From the NCBI GenBank assembly GCA_900320955.1, contig ONUN01000001.1:1-54478 (forward strand): a stretch of DNA of 54,478 nucleotides. The letters run 5' to 3'. Below are positions 42,520 to 53,110 of the stretch, one piece after another. Origin of the DNA: an uncultured Methanobrevibacter sp. (GTDB lineage Archaea > Methanobacteriota > Methanobacteria > Methanobacteriales > Methanobacteriaceae). A program made the translations under genes and the position numbers. Below the pieces are notes generated by a model that was not told the DNA's origin, ran no database searches, and worked only from the letters and a program-made list of their open reading frames with translations. Numbering within the stretch: the first letter of the stretch is position 1; every line of letters begins with the position of its first letter.

Positions 42520-44037
42520 ATGTTTAATAAGAAAATATTTTTAATACTACTATTGTTCATAGTCAGTATTTGCACATTATCAGCGGCAAGTGCATCTGAA
42601 AATGTTACCGATGCAGCAGCCATTGATGATGCAGCAACGATTTTAAATGAAAATTCAAGTTTAGAAATTGACGATAATTCAAAAAATCAGGAAGTATTGG
42701 CTAACCCTGAAAGTGATGATTCAACATTGTCTGAAGCAAAATCCGATGATGTTTTATCTGGAGCAGGTATCCTGCCAATCCAATACTCCATAAATCTTAA
42801 TGATGAATATCAAATTGATGGGAAAAACGGAGGAACAATAATCTATGGTCTAACCCCTTATCAAATGAGTGGCATAAACGCTTATAATTTCTATTTTAAA
42901 TTAGATGCTGTTGTTGACTATAAGGGCAAAACCCAAATGGTCTATCAATCCGGCATATTTGCCAGTGACATCGATAGGACTATAGGCAATCGCCAGTTCA
43001 CATTTCCGGCCAAAACAATTGCTCCTGGAAAATACATTTTATCTGCAGTGAACAGCTACATGCAAAATACCGTCATGGACGCCGCAATTTTAAACGTTAA
43101 AGGAAATGCAATAATAACCGCCAGCTATTACACCTCAAATTATAAATCCGGTACTGCAACAACAGTTAAAATAACTGATAAAGACACAGGATTGCCACTT
43201 AAATATGTTGAGGGTAAAATTGAACTTTCAAATGGCAAAACCCAACATTTCTTTACTGATTCCAAAGGACAGTTCAGTTGGGTGCCTTCTTTAAGTGCAG
43301 GAACATACAGAGTCACATATTCACTGTCTCAAAGCTTTAACCATGTAAGCGCAGCTTCCATTACAAGAAATGTTGTTATCAATAAGGCTCCCGTAAGCGT
43401 TAAAGCGACTAAAGCAAGTGCATATATAGGATCTAAAGTAAGACTTAAGGCAACTGTAAAAAGCCTTGGAAAAAATGTTAATGAGGGCAAAGTTACATTT
43501 AAAATAAATGGAAAAACATATACTGCCAACGTTAAAAATGGAGTTGCCACAAAATTGGTTAAGTTGCCAAAAGCCAAAAAATATACATATACTGCAAAAT
43601 TTAGTGCAGGCAACTTCAAAAATGTAAAAGCCGCCTCTGCAATTGTCACAATCAAACCAAAAATCACAACCAAACTGATTGTTAAAAGCCAAAAGGCATA
43701 CAGAGGATCTCCAAAGGCATTTTATGTAACAGTTAAAACTGCAAGCGGTAAAATCGTTAAAAGCGGTAAAGTCAAAATCATAGATACAGTTAATGTCAAC
43801 AAAAAAGGACAAGCTAAATTCTATGCTACAGCTAACTGGAATTACATCAAACAGGTTGGAAACACAGTCTACTTTAAAAAGAGCGTAACCAAAACATTGA
43901 CTGTGAAATATACTCCTACATCTGTCGCATACAAGCCATCAAAAACAAAAATGAAAATTACCATACTGTACAAATGTACCTACTGCGGCAGCAAAACAAG
44001 CCATTCCCATAACGGAATGAGATACATTGTAAGATAA
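42520..44037 (+). CDS. secreted Ig-repeat adhesin-like protein with C-terminal Cys-x2-Cys end
   Basis: A 505-residue protein from ATG 42520, placed eight bases after AGGAG (ATG 42514 is too close). Signal peptide KKIFLILLLFIVSICTLSAA, then an acidic linker. From about residue 90 there are a beta-rich domain (YSINLNDEYQIDGKNGGTII), a carboxypeptidase-regulatory-like unit (TGLPLKYVEGKIELSNGKTQ), an Ig-like unit (VTFKINGKTYTANVKNGVAT) and further strands. It ends YKCTYCGSKTSHSHNG, a possible metal- or disulfide-forming site not seen in the other adhesins here. There is no C-terminal anchor helix. A strong hairpin at 44050 ends the gene. Confidence 0.7.
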   Translation: MFNKKIFLILLLFIVSICTLSAASASENVTDAAAIDDAATILNENSSLEIDDNSKNQEVLANPESDDSTLSEAKSDDVLSGAGILPIQYSINLNDEYQIDGKNGGTIIYGLTPYQMSGINAYNFYFKLDAVVDYKGKTQMVYQSGIFASDIDRTIGNRQFTFPAKTIAPGKYILSAVNSYMQNTVMDAAILNVKGNAIITASYYTSNYKSGTATTVKITDKDTGLPLKYVEGKIELSNGKTQHFFTDSKGQFSWVPSLSAGTYRVTYSLSQSFNHVSAASITRNVVINKAPVSVKATKASAYIGSKVRLKATVKSLGKNVNEGKVTFKINGKTYTANVKNGVATKLVKLPKAKKYTYTAKFSAGNFKNVKAASAIVTIKPKITTKLIVKSQKAYRGSPKAFYVTVKTASGKIVKSGKVKIIDTVNVNKKGQAKFYATANWNYIKQVGNTVYFKKSVTKTLTVKYTPTSVAYKPSKTKMKITILYKCTYCGSKTSHSHNGMRYIVR

Positions 44038-44049
44038 CAAATTTGCATT

Positions 44050-44084
44050 ATTAAGAGGACAATTCCTCTTAATATTTTTCTATT
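44050..44084 (+). terminator. strong hairpin terminator of the rightward adhesin
   Basis: ATTAAGAGG (44050-44058) and CCTCTTAAT (44065-44073) form a perfect nine-pair stem with an ACAATT loop. ATTTTTCTATTTTT follows, the usual T-rich archaeal end. Confidence 0.75.
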
Positions 44085-44226
44085 TTTATAAATTTTTCAC
44101 AACTCACCATCATTTTTAGTTTTGTTCCAAATCAGAAATTTCATGAAAAAACAATTATAAATATCACTTAAATTAAAAGAAGTAAAATGAAAAACAATCC
44201 AATCAGCTAAGCAAAAAAAAAATAAT

Positions 44227-44248
44227 TTAAGGGAAATTAATCCCTTAA
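44227..44248 (-). terminator. hairpin terminator of the leftward frameshifted adhesin
   Basis: TTAAGGGA (44227-44234) and TCCCTTAA (44241-44248) form a perfect stem with an AATTAA loop, about 17 bases past the stop at 44265. On the minus strand it is followed by ATTATTTTTTTTT. Between 44038 and 44264 no gene was seen. Confidence 0.7.
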
Positions 44249-44264
44249 CAAAAAAACAGTATTA

Positions 44265-45612
44265 TCAGCCATCAAGGAAATAATAATATGGATGGGACTG
44301 TGAACGTACATTCAATGTTCCCCAATTATTTTCCTTCAGATATGAAATTTTAACATGAATAAGCAGACCTTCCAACTCCCTTGATGAAATTTTAAAAGGC
44401 AGCCTCTTATAGGTGAACTTGACAACGCCTTTGCTATCTGTTTTCTTGGTTGCTGAAAAGGCCTTAAATAATTTACCATTTTTATTCCACCTGTAGAAAG
44501 TTATCTTGACCTTTTTGCCTTTGAGATATTTGCCGTCCACCTTTTTCAGGGTCGCCTGAAAGACAAAGTTCTTGGCCTTTACCAATTGGGACAGTCCATT
44601 ATATCTCTTATACTTCTGGACATTTTTAGTTGTGATAATTGGCTTTACAATGTAGTTCTTGGTGACTGATGTTAACCCATATTTAGTCTTGACCTTATAT
44701 TCTCCCGGCGCTAAATTGAAATTAACTTTGGCATATCCTTTGGAATCTGTCCTGGAGGTTTTTGTGCTTAATTTTTTTTCCTTTATAAATGTAGAATGTG
44801 ACTGTTTTACCTGCAACAGATCTGTTATTATTGTCTATAATGCGTACCTGATATTTCTTTTTAGACAAATAATCCACTTTAGAGTTAGCCACTTTAATGG
44901 ATGGTTTTTTAAGAATGTTAACTTTAAAATAAGCTTCATAGCTATGGTCATTATATTCATAATAATAACGTATTGTTTCTTTGCCCGCATAAAGGCCATT
45001 AATAGTTACAGTAGCTTTTCCATTTTTAATCCTTTTGACATCACCACGACCATAATCAACACGATCAAATTCTCCGTTTAGGTCTTTAGGACCTGTGAAA
45101 TTGACTTTAAAGGACTGTAATTCATATATTTCATTTGGAACTGATATGTTAAATAAAGGCAAAACATTTTTCACTTTTAACTCGCCATCATAACTCGGAC
45201 CATAATCCGTAATCAAATCATATCTAATAGTATTGACTCCCTGATTGTAGAATGTAATGTTAAATACGGCAGTTCCGTTTTCATATGCCGGTGAAAAATA
45301 TTGTGCATCACCCAAAATATATAAAGAACCTGAAATATCTGATGGTCCTCTGAATTTAACTTCAGCCGGAATTCCCTGATATACCTTATCAAGTATTTCT
45401 AAAGTGAACTTAGGCTCATCAACGCTTTCATTTTCACGTACAATATCCTGTGATGAATAAGACAACACCTGCGCTTCACCAACCGAATCAGCAGTTTCAT
45501 CTTCAATCGCCAGAGTATTTGACGTTACATTTTCATCAGCTGCACTTACAGCGCCGATTGCAAAAATCGCAAGCAAAATCATGCTGACAATCATTATCCT
45601 TTTAAACTTCAT
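44265..45612 (-). pseudogene. secreted adhesin-like protein gene, frameshifted in an A8 tract
   Basis: Two overlapping frames make one ~445-residue protein. The first part (45612 leftward to about 44780) has a signal peptide (MIVSMILLAIFAIGAVSAAD), a linker and three Ig-like strands sets (VYQGIPAEVKFRGPSDISGS, QSFKVNFTGPKDLNGEFDRV). The second (about 44790 to 44265) continues STKTSRTDSKGYAKVNFNLA and a C-terminal domain (FVFQATLKKVDGKYLKGKKV). The frame is lost in AAAAAAAA at 44772-44779: with seven A the text reads GKKLSTKTSRTDSKG without a break. All else is intact, so it may be phase-variable, freshly mutated or mis-sequenced. Confidence 0.7.
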
Positions 45613-45916
45613 AATTTTTCTCCCATGCTACCGCAAATATTGCAGGCAACATCATATGCAATAATCTTTGTTGAAAAATGAAAATAAGTAAACTAAAGCA
45701 ATCGCTTTCATTAAAGTGCATGACACATAAAAACAATTGCAATCCCGAACTAAAATAATTAAAAGGACATGCAAATATTTTGATACTTGATTCCAAAAAC
45801 AGTTGAATAAGTTGTTGATAATTAAAGCAAACGAATAGACTTATAAAAAACAGTGAAATAATACAAGAGGATGTATAGGAAAAAAATAAAAAAAGATAAG
45901 TAACTGCCGAAGCAAG
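45613..45916. other. gene-free stretch with recurring AT-rich module
   Basis: No gene was seen here. The part 45838-45885 (TTATAAAAAACAGTGAAATA, then ATACAAGAGGATGTAT) repeats with changes a module also found at about 39648-39690 and 40559-40600, always just downstream of a leftward surface-protein gene. It is probably part of a transcription end region. Confidence 0.4.
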
Positions 45917-45922
45917 TTACTT
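45899..45922 (-). terminator. adhesin-type terminator hairpin containing the stop codon
   Basis: AGTAACTGC (45899-45907) pairs with GCAAGTTACT (45912-45921) in part; on the minus strand a T-rich run follows. The TAA of the 1131-residue adhesin (45917-45919) lies in the stem. Confidence 0.55.
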
Positions 45923-48900
45923 GACAGTGATTTTAGCTTTCACGGTTTTGGCATTGTAATATGCATTTCCGGGATATCTAACCAGTGCAGTGTACTTGCC
46001 TTTTTTGGTCAGTTTTGTGATTTTAAATGTTGCCTGACCTTTGGCGTTGGTTTTTGCAGAGAAAGTCTTGCCGTTGACTTTCAAGGTAAGCTTGACGCTT
46101 TTCATTGCCCTGTTCTGATTGGTCTTTAAGGTTACAGTGTATTTTTTGATTTTAACTGATTTTTTGAATGTCTTTGCTTTGGCAGTCAGTTTTGGATTTG
46201 CTTTTATAACGCTAAGCTTAACAGTTTTTGTTGCCTTGTTATACAAGATGCTTCCACCATATGCTACAGTTGCCTTATAGCTTGCCTTTTTTGAAAGACC
46301 AGTGATTTTAAAGGTGGCCTTTCCCTTGGAGTTGGTTGTGGCCATGTAAGTTTTTCCACCAACTTTCAAAGTGACTTTCGCATTGACTATCGCCTTTCCT
46401 GCATTGTCCTTTAAGGCTATTGTGTACTTCTTGGTTTTGGTGGTTGTGAGGAATGTTTTTTTAGCGGCCACAATCTTTGGAGTGGACTTTTTGGGTTGAA
46501 GAACGGTAATGTCATAGGACATTTCAAGTCCGGTCAACAAATCAACAGCCACCAGCACATATTTGCCCGGCTTTTGATTGATGTCTAAGCTGGCCTTTCC
46601 ATCCTTATCGGTTGGTCGGCTATATGATACGCCACCTATCTTCATTTCAATATTTGCATTTGCAACAGGATTTCCGGCAGTGTCAATCAGTGAAATGTAA
46701 AACTTTGATTTGTCCCCATAGCGTTTAACCAGATTTTTGGCTATAAGTGTAGGCAACACTTCAATATTGTTTACATTGCTGAAATTCACGTAGCGGGTTT
46801 GAATTGTATAGTTGCCCGGATTCAGGTCAATTTCCAGTTTAGCCACTCCATTTTCATCGCTTAAGCGGGTATGGTTAATGCCGTCAATCTCAAATAATAT
46901 AGTTTTATTGGCCTCACCTATTTTAGCTTCAAACATTGAATCGTTTTTATAGATTTTAACCATGTCCTGTGTAATTATTCCGAAATCGTGTGTGAATGCC
47001 TTTAAACAGACGACTGCATTTGAAAAATCAGCATAATTTACGCTGCCAGAGTTTTGATAGAGAGCCTTATGTGCGTAGTGCAGGTCTATCCAGTTGATGC
47101 CGTCAGGACTTATGAAGGAATGGTTTGGAGATGATGAGGTATTTGAAATCCACGCATCGACATCGCAGCTGACGGGAATCGGATATGTGCAGTTTGGAGT
47201 GGTTAGCTTTATTTCAATCCTGAAAACATCATTTCTTTTCAAATCAACGTAATCGCTCAATTTGACTGTATTGTATCCGGGATTGTGAATGACTCCTGAT
47301 TGGGTGTGTGATAGATTGTCATTGACATAGACATAAGCTTCATAGGCGGAATCGACACCAAATGTATATAGGCTGAAAGCTGCAAGAGGATAAGAATTGT
47401 TTGAAACGAACTGATTGGAAAACCATGCTGTTTGGTTATTGAATCCGAAATTGACGAGTGTTCCGGCAGGATCATAATAGTAATTCTCCTTATAGTTGTC
47501 TGTATCCTCCATGTTCACTATTGCATATGGAATGTTTTCCATTGACAGTGCCATGTCATAATATGAGATGTAGTTGAAGCCCTTGCCTTCATAATAGATT
47601 GTCTTGTTCAGTTTTGTGTTATACTCGCTTGTACCGAAACTGTTTTTTAATATGAATGCTCCGTCAGGAATGTTTTCACCAAAATTGGAGCCCAGATAGT
47701 TATCATCCCATCCGACGATATCGACCACATGGGAAGAAAAGCGAGGCAATGTCACTAACGGTGAAACTTCACTTTCAAAGGTTGTTCCATTGATTGTCTT
47801 GAGTTCAGGCTGAACAAATTTATATCCGATAACTACAGAACCATATTTCAACACAGCAAGCTTTAACTGAACAATATCCATTACCGGAAGATATACAACA
47901 TCCTGAACATGTTTAATGACAGTCAGGTTGGTTGGGGATACTGTGGAGTTTTCATTGAAGGGATCATCACTGGCATTGACAGGTCCTGACCACCTGCTCC
48001 AGTAAGCAAGCGTTTTGGCAGTTCCACCTCCTCTCATGAATGCCCAGCCGCCTTTTGTATATGGACCCATTATGTTTTTCTGATGGTTTTCAGAAAAGTT
48101 ATACAACCTGTTTTCACTTTCCAGAAGATATGACTCCAAAGCACCGATTGCTGCAAAAGCCCAGCAGGTACCTGAATTTTCCTGGTTCTTGACTGGAGAC
48201 ACATATGATACTATTGTGCCGTTTTCTAGAGTAACGTTTCTCAAGTCATACTTTGCCGGAATGACAGTATCTGCCTCATCCAATACCTTGTCAAATACCA
48301 TTGGCCAAAAGAGAGCATAGATTATGTCTTCATCACCAGTGCAGGAATTGTTTTCTACAGTTGAGCTTTTCAGATTAGCCTTTCCGATTATGGTGTAAAT
48401 GGTATCGTCAATTCTGTTTCGGGTGTTTTGAGTGTTGTTTATAATTGTGGTGTTTTCCACATTGACAATGCCGTAATTAAATATGGAGCTTCCATATCCA
48501 TAGTCTCCCATGATTGAATTGCCGATGAATCTGGAATTGCTTATATTACTTTCATATTGATAAAAGGCAATTGCTCCACCAAACGGAGACTCACCGCTGA
48601 CGGAATTGTTGATGAAATCGCACCTGTCTATCGAATTGACCGAAAGCATGCTAAAAATAGCGCCAGAAGCATTGGTTGCACTATTATTTATGAATGATAC
48701 ATTTATAAAATCAGCAATTGAATATGCAACATATACGCAACCGCCTTCGACTGCAGAATTGCCTGAAAAGAAACAGTCAGTAAAACATAGTGTTGATAAC
48801 GATGCATATACAGCACCTCCTTTTGATGCCGAACAGCCCTCAAAAGTACAGTTGCTCAGGATGCCGTCATCTGCCTTCCAGTTAATGGCACCGCCGTTGC

Positions 48901-49312
48901 CTGTGAATTTAGCATTAATGAATTTCAAATTCTTTAAAGCCACATTGCCTGCAGTGACATCGAATATTCTGGAGACATTTTTTCCATCCAGCGTGTTTCC
49001 ACCTCCGTCAATGGTTATTGACTTATTTATTTTGATTCCACCGGTTCGGCCGTCAGAATATATGTAGTCTTTTGTAAGGTTCAATACTCCCCCATCCTCA
49101 ACGGCATTAATCTCATTAGTCAAATCTTCAAAAGTACCTGCATCTGAAGCATTAGCGCCAATTAAACGATTGTTAGAATCAGCACCCATAACCTCATCGG
49201 ATATTTCAATACCTGCAACTTCATCTGTATCGTTATCTGCCGCACTTACCACAGAAACGGCAAGAAAGCAAGCAAGAATTAATGTTATCAAAATTAATTT
49301 TCGATTAAACAA
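45917..49312 (-). CDS. large secreted adhesin-like protein with papain-family cysteine peptidase domain
   Basis: An 1131-residue protein begun at TTG 49312 behind GGAGGG. Signal peptide LILITLILACFLAVSVVSAA. Residues 60-330 are a right-handed beta-helix (ITIDGGGNTLDGKNVSRIFD, FINNSATNASGAIFS and similar turns). Residues 350-590 are a C1 peptidase: VKNQENSGTCWAFAAIG holds Gln377 and nucleophile Cys383, SSHVVDIVGWDDNY holds His528, and FILKNSFG holds Asn557, so all catalytic residues are present. Residues 600-790 form a beta-rich domain (YTFGVDSAYEAYVYVNDNLS) and the remaining part holds four Ig-like units (VTLKVGGKTYMATTNSKGKA, LTLKVNGKTFSAKTNAKGQA). Probably on the cell surface; the substrate could be host or neighbour peptides or the cell's own wall. 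Confidence 0.8.
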   Translation of the reverse strand: MFNRKLILITLILACFLAVSVVSAADNDTDEVAGIEISDEVMGADSNNRLIGANASDAGTFEDLTNEINAVEDGGVLNLTKDYIYSDGRTGGIKINKSITIDGGGNTLDGKNVSRIFDVTAGNVALKNLKFINAKFTGNGGAINWKADDGILSNCTFEGCSASKGGAVYASLSTLCFTDCFFSGNSAVEGGCVYVAYSIADFINVSFINNSATNASGAIFSMLSVNSIDRCDFINNSVSGESPFGGAIAFYQYESNISNSRFIGNSIMGDYGYGSSIFNYGIVNVENTTIINNTQNTRNRIDDTIYTIIGKANLKSSTVENNSCTGDEDIIYALFWPMVFDKVLDEADTVIPAKYDLRNVTLENGTIVSYVSPVKNQENSGTCWAFAAIGALESYLLESENRLYNFSENHQKNIMGPYTKGGWAFMRGGGTAKTLAYWSRWSGPVNASDDPFNENSTVSPTNLTVIKHVQDVVYLPVMDIVQLKLAVLKYGSVVIGYKFVQPELKTINGTTFESEVSPLVTLPRFSSHVVDIVGWDDNYLGSNFGENIPDGAFILKNSFGTSEYNTKLNKTIYYEGKGFNYISYYDMALSMENIPYAIVNMEDTDNYKENYYYDPAGTLVNFGFNNQTAWFSNQFVSNNSYPLAAFSLYTFGVDSAYEAYVYVNDNLSHTQSGVIHNPGYNTVKLSDYVDLKRNDVFRIEIKLTTPNCTYPIPVSCDVDAWISNTSSSPNHSFISPDGINWIDLHYAHKALYQNSGSVNYADFSNAVVCLKAFTHDFGIITQDMVKIYKNDSMFEAKIGEANKTILFEIDGINHTRLSDENGVAKLEIDLNPGNYTIQTRYVNFSNVNNIEVLPTLIAKNLVKRYGDKSKFYISLIDTAGNPVANANIEMKIGGVSYSRPTDKDGKASLDINQKPGKYVLVAVDLLTGLEMSYDITVLQPKKSTPKIVAAKKTFLTTTKTKKYTIALKDNAGKAIVNAKVTLKVGGKTYMATTNSKGKATFKITGLSKKASYKATVAYGGSILYNKATKTVKLSVIKANPKLTAKAKTFKKSVKIKKYTVTLKTNQNRAMKSVKLTLKVNGKTFSAKTNAKGQATFKITKLTKKGKYTALVRYPGNAYYNAKTVKAKITVK

Positions 49313-49442
49313 AAACAGCCCTCCACAATATGAAATTATTTGTTGAGTATATTTTTGTTAAAATAAAATATATTTTTTTTTTGATAACTTTTCAAAAAAT
49401 AGTGTGTTGACCCCACATTCTAAAAAAAAGAAAAAAAAAGTT

Positions 49443-49459
49443 GTAGGCATGACGCCTAC
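49443..49459 (-). terminator. GTAGGC/GCCTAC hairpin terminator of the four-frame adhesin
   Basis: GTAGGC (49443-49448) and GCCTAC (49454-49459) form a perfect six-pair stem with an ATGAC loop. On the minus strand it is followed by about fifteen T with one or two C, just past the stop at 49503. Confidence 0.7.
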
Positions 49460-52176
49460 GTTTAATATTTTATTCGTGTTTTAGCGATATAGAACTGTTT
49501 ATCTAAGCCACAACTTTAATGGTTGCCTTTTTGGTAACCTTGTTGTAGTATATGTTTCCAGGATAGGTTATTGTTGCCCTGAAAGTTCCTTTCTTGTTTA
49601 GCTTGGTAATTTTGAAGGTAATTTTACCTTGGGAGCTTGTTTTTGCCTTATAGGTCTTGCCTCCAACTTTCAAGTATGCAATGGATTTGGTCATTGCCTT
49701 ATTGAGATTGTTCTTTAAGGTTACGGTATACTTTTTGACCTTGGTAGCTACCTTGAATGTCCTGGTTGTTGCGGTTATCTTAGGAGTTCCCATTTTAAGA
49801 GTAACCTTAACGTTTTTGGATGACTTGCCATATACGTTGTCGCCTTTGAATGTTATTTTTGCAGTATATGTCTTAGGAACACTTGTTTTGGTTGAAGCCT
49901 TAACCTGACCGTTTTTACCAGTAGTATATGTTTTAGCACCGTTCAAGTCAACAGTTATACTGGCTCCACTAATCGGTTTGCCGTTTTTATCCTTTAAAGT
50001 GATGATGATGTTTTTCTTAACATTAAATACAGTTGCAATATTGGAAGCGGAAATTTCAGTGGAAATCTTGTTTACGGTCACAGTAACATTTGTTGAATTT
50101 TCAGCGTAAACACCATCACCGCCAACTTTAACAGTAATGACTGCACTGCCCAATTTCAAAGCGGTGATTTTACCCTTTTCATCAACGCTGACAACACCGG
50201 AGTTATCCGGAACATAAGTCACATTCAAACCGGAAGGATTTGTGGTGGCAACAACAGTAAATGTATCGCCAAGTTCCAAATTCAAAGCAGCCTTGTTTAC
50301 ACTGACACTAACATCGCGCAACTTAACGGTAACAGTAATGACAGTTGAATTTAAAGCATACTTCTTATTATCTCCTGTGCGAATGGTAACATTGGCAACA
50401 CCGGTTTTCAAAGCAGTGACAACACCTTTATCACTGACACTGATAACACCTGAATTATCCGCAATAAAAGTAACGTTCAAACCTGCAGGAACGGCATCAT
50501 AACTGATAGTGGCATTGTCACCGACACGCAGGTTCATATCCTTAGCAACAACACTGGCATCATTTAAAGTAACGGTAACATTAACGGTTTTATTTTTAGC
50601 AGCAAGGTATTTGTCATTGCCTAAGAATCTGACAGTAACTGTAGCTCTGCCGGTACCTACACCAATGAATTTACCGTTACCATCAACGCGAACAACACTC
50701 ACATCACTGGAGATGTAATCCAACTCACCGGCACCGGAAGGAGATATACTAATGCCAGGATCAATCTCATCGCCGACCTTCATATCAACAGTGGAATTGC
50801 CAACAACAATTGAGGTAGGAATCTTAGTTACGCTAACAGTGATATTTTTACTATCAGCAGGTTCAAACTTGTTATTTCCATCAAATGAAATGGTAACGAC
50901 GGCAGTACCTGCACCTACAGCAATAAATGTACCGTTATCATCAATGCGAACAACACTTACATCACTGGATGTGAAATTCAACTTACCGGCATCAAAAGGT
51001 GTAATGCTAACGCGAGGATCAACTTCATCATCAACCTTCATATCAATAGTGGAATTAGTAACATAAATCTCAGTAGGAATCTTACTTACTGTTACATAGA
51101 CGATTCTGCTTTCAGCAGCAGTATATCTGTTATTGCCCTTGAATGAAACAGTGACATTGGCACTGCCGGTACCTACAGCAGTAAATGTACCGTTAGCATC
51201 AACAACAACCACATTCTCATCACTTGATGTGAAATTCAACTTACCAGCATCAGAAGGCAATAATTCAGCAACAGAATCAACCTTATCATCAACACCCAAA
51301 TCAAGTGTATGATTGTTAAGATCAATCCTAGTAGGAATTTTGCTTACGGTAACGGTGATGACAGTTGAATTTTTAGCATAAACCTTATCATCGCCAACTT
51401 TAACAGTAATATTGGCCTTACCTTCTTTTAATGCTTTGACAGTGCCGTCTTCTATTATATTTAATAACGCCTGAATCACTTACATTCAATTTCATGTCTT
51501 CAGCTTCAACACTGGCATCATTTAAAGTAACGGTAACTGTTATGACTGTTGAATTTTTTGCATATACCTCATCGTCACCAACATTAAGGGTAATTTCAGC
51601 AGTACCATTTTTCAACGCTTTGACTTTACCATCTTTATCCACACTGACAATGCCTGAGTTATCAGCTACAAAATTAACTTTTAATCCTTCAGGATTTTCA
51701 ATATAATCAATAACGCCTGATTCACCGACCTTTAATTCCATGTCTTCAGCTGCAACGCTAGCATCATTCACGTTAACAATAACAGAGATTGTTTTATTTT
51801 CTGCTGTTGCATATCTATCATCACCAGCAAATGAAACTGTAATTGTGGCGTTACCTTTTTTAATACTTTTGATTTTTCCATTTTCAACTATAACAACATT
51901 TGTGTTGTTTGAAGTATAGGTCAAGTTACCTGCATCAGCAGGAGTTAATGTAGCGCCAACGTCAGCTTCTCCACCGGCATTTAAAGCGATGGTGGATTCA
52001 GTAATATTAATTTCAGTAGGAATTTTGACATTGTTCAATGCAATGGTATATGATGCAGTTTCATATTTTGCTGTCACACCGGAATTTCCTCCCTGTCTTG
52101 CAGTATATGTTATATTTTCACCAATTAAAGCGGCAGTTTTATCCAATTCTCCCAATGTTTGAGTGAAATCTAAAAT

Positions 52177-52202
52177 AAATTTCATTTTTAAATTTCATTT
52201 TT
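52177..52202 (-). repeat. exact 13-bp tandem duplication causing a frameshift
   Basis: AAATTTCATTTTT occurs twice without a gap (52177-52189 and 52190-52202). Removing one copy restores the frame: the text becomes ASKMKFILDFTQTLG. Because 13 is not a multiple of three, gain or loss of one copy switches the frame. Confidence 0.9.
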
Positions 52203-52519
52203 GAAGCATCATATGACTTAATCTCTCCTGAAGAATTGTCGTATGAGTCTAATTTGAAGGTAATTATTGAATTTTGGTCTACTGAAACATCAGTTGGATT
52301 AGCTGTTGCATTTAAGAATAGCCATCTGTCCATAACTGCCTTTCCTGCATCCGGCCTGCTATTGTAATTTGTCGCATTATTTCCAAACCAGCAATCAATA
52401 GTTTTAATATAACTTCCCATACCATCAGATAATACATCACCATTATTTAAAAAAATAGAATCTTTAATAGTTATAGGTTCCATCAATTGATTGATATGGA
52501 TAGCACCACCACTACTTGC

Positions 52520-53110
52520 ATTGTTATTAATAAATATACCGCCTAAAGAAACAGGATCTTCATTAGTAAACTCGATATAAATAGCACCACCACTATTTGT
52601 TGCTTTGTTATTAATAAAAATACCTTCTAAATTACCTGTAGGCCATTTTTCTGAATTGGCAATGCAGATAGCACCACCACGATAATATCCAGTGTTATTA
52701 ATAAAAGTACCTTTTATATTACCAGAAACAGTACCAGCATCACCAACAGCGATTGCACCACCCCGATTTGCGATGTTATTAATAAAAGTACCATTTATAT
52801 TGCCCTTAACATCACCATTATAAATATAGATGGCACCAAGGCCCTCTGCTTCGTTATTAATAAAAGTACCATTTATATTACCCTTAACATCGCCAGCAAC
52901 AAAGATAGCAGAACCACTACTTCCTCTGTTATTAATAAAAGTACCATTTACTTTACCAGAAATACCGCCGCTATCAATATATAGCACCACCATATGATGA
53001 TGCAGTGTTATTAATAAAGATACCATTTAAATTACCGGAAATACCACCGCTTACAACATAGATAGCACCACCCTGTTTTTCTGCTGTGTTATTAATAAAA
53101 GTAGCGTTTA
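52520..53110 (-). repeat. beta-helix coding repeats of about 75-82 bp
   Basis: The plus-strand motif GTTATTAATAAAAGTACC recurs at 52694, 52775, 52853, 52928, 53006 and 53088, i.e. at 75-82 base intervals; each unit codes for one helical turn of the type G-T-F-I-N-N. The spacers are coding and similar to each other, so this is a protein repeat and not a CRISPR array. Confidence 0.8.

Noticed and set aside
49657-51706. Several rightward open frames opposite the adhesin repeats
   Set aside because: They have no binding sites and their sequence merely mirrors the repeats on the coding strand; they are shadows.
52520-53110. Regularly spaced identical motif resembling a CRISPR array
   Set aside because: The motif and its spacers form one open protein repeat (G-T-F-I-N-N beta-helix turns), spacers resemble one another, and no cas gene is near.
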